A stretch of DNA of 33,586 nucleotides. It comes from Chitinophagales bacterium (lineage in GTDB: Bacteria > Bacteroidota > Bacteroidia > Chitinophagales > Chitinophagaceae). The stretch covers positions 1 through 33,586 of the forward strand of contig JANXQO010000180.1 in NCBI GenBank assembly GCA_025353485.1, given 5' to 3'. Shown in pieces: positions 33,215 through 33,586 of this stretch. Numbering within the stretch: the stretch's first letter is position 1; every line of letters begins with the position of its first letter. Position numbers and translations under genes: made by a program. Under the pieces are notes generated by a model, which searched no databases, was not told the DNA's origin, and was given only the letters and a program-made list of their open reading frames with translations.

Positions 33215-33586
33215 TTTATTTGTTTAATCAGTTAGTTATATAGGTTAACAATCAGGCACTTACTTAAATGTGTAATTAACTAATTGGTACTAATAATAAG
33301 TTTTTCTCTTTTATGCAGGAAGGAAATATGTGTAAGCTAAGGCGAAGAGATAATGCTGCTAATGTTGTAAAAATATAAATCATCTTTGTGGTTTTGGGTT
33401 AAGAATAAAAAATGATCGAGGTAATGATTCATTAATTATTTCCACAAACATAGAGTGGTTTCCGCAGAAATGCAATACCGTAAATTTACTGTCAAATAAG
33501 TACTATCACATTTTATTGAAATTACTGGTGTTGTTACATTTTTATTCATAAAGCTCCTTGTTTCCTTAAAAAAAATTTAAGGATAA
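33215..33586. other. Upstream spacer to the window edge, no supported gene
   Basis: This 372-bp AT-rich stretch precedes the small secreted protein gene on the minus strand and presumably holds its promoter. The plus strand has a near-consensus CATCTTTG around 33380 but no ORF after it in the window. A 37-codon minus-strand ORF from about 33551 was not accepted. No tRNA, repeat or palindrome was found. Confidence 0.4.

Noticed and set aside
33440-33551. 37-codon minus-strand ORF near the right edge
   Set aside because: Too short, no signal peptide or motif, and no promoter or neighbour to support it.

Overview
The window looks like chromosomal DNA from a Bacteroidota bacterium, most likely Chitinophagia or a close relative. 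The evidence is low GC, few Shine-Dalgarno sites, promoter -7 elements of the TAnnTTTG type, a type IX secretion (T9SS) cargo gene next to a PorP/SprF gene, a Bacteroidota-type LptD/OstA envelope set, and a BlaI/M56 pair. Lineage is inferred from gene content only.

Layout. (1) 1-572: two tandem copies of a small GIY-YIG nuclease gene interleaved with a tRNA-Arg(UCU)-like sequence. The 3' end of the nuclease gene is made of tRNA D-arm sequence, and the second copy carries a one-base deletion that rewrites its C-terminus. (2) 553-7245, minus strand: a complete D-glucuronate catabolic operon. It reads small secreted ORF, SDR-type fructuronate reductase, uxuA, uxaC, kdgK, eda, then an ExuT-like transporter. 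Galacturonate-specific uxaA/uxaB are absent. (3) 7511-8973: uracil-DNA glycosylase and a PlsC-type acyltransferase. (4) 8961-16637: an outer-envelope block with an LptD-like barrel (minus), then a peptidoglycan amidase, an MlaD-like protein, an OstA/LptA-like protein and NnrD (plus). (5) 16874-19339: a PhyH-type dioxygenase, an SDR, and a ribbon-helix-helix/PIN toxin-antitoxin pair with a clear Bacteroidota promoter. (6) 19453-24602: a membrane pyrophosphatase with an unusual C-terminal extension, then a BlaI repressor with two perfect operator palindromes before its start and an M56 sensor peptidase. (7) 24619-27330: a LytS/LytT two-component pair and a divergent DoxX gene, bracketed by 106-bp direct repeats derived from the 3' end of porP. 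(8) 27224-33214: PorP/SprF, a 1444-residue IgGFc-like/PKD/type-B-CTD surface protein, and a small secreted protein with a cysteine cluster.

Working together: the uronate operon takes glucuronate to pyruvate plus glyceraldehyde 3-phosphate. The LptD/OstA/MlaD/amidase block serves outer-membrane and cell-wall assembly. The PKD protein and PorP form a T9SS cargo/partner pair. The observations most worth a second look are the GIY-YIG/tRNA tandem unit, the porP-derived repeats around lytTS-doxX, the HppA C-terminal fusion, the BlaI operator pair, and the duplicated three-PKD block.
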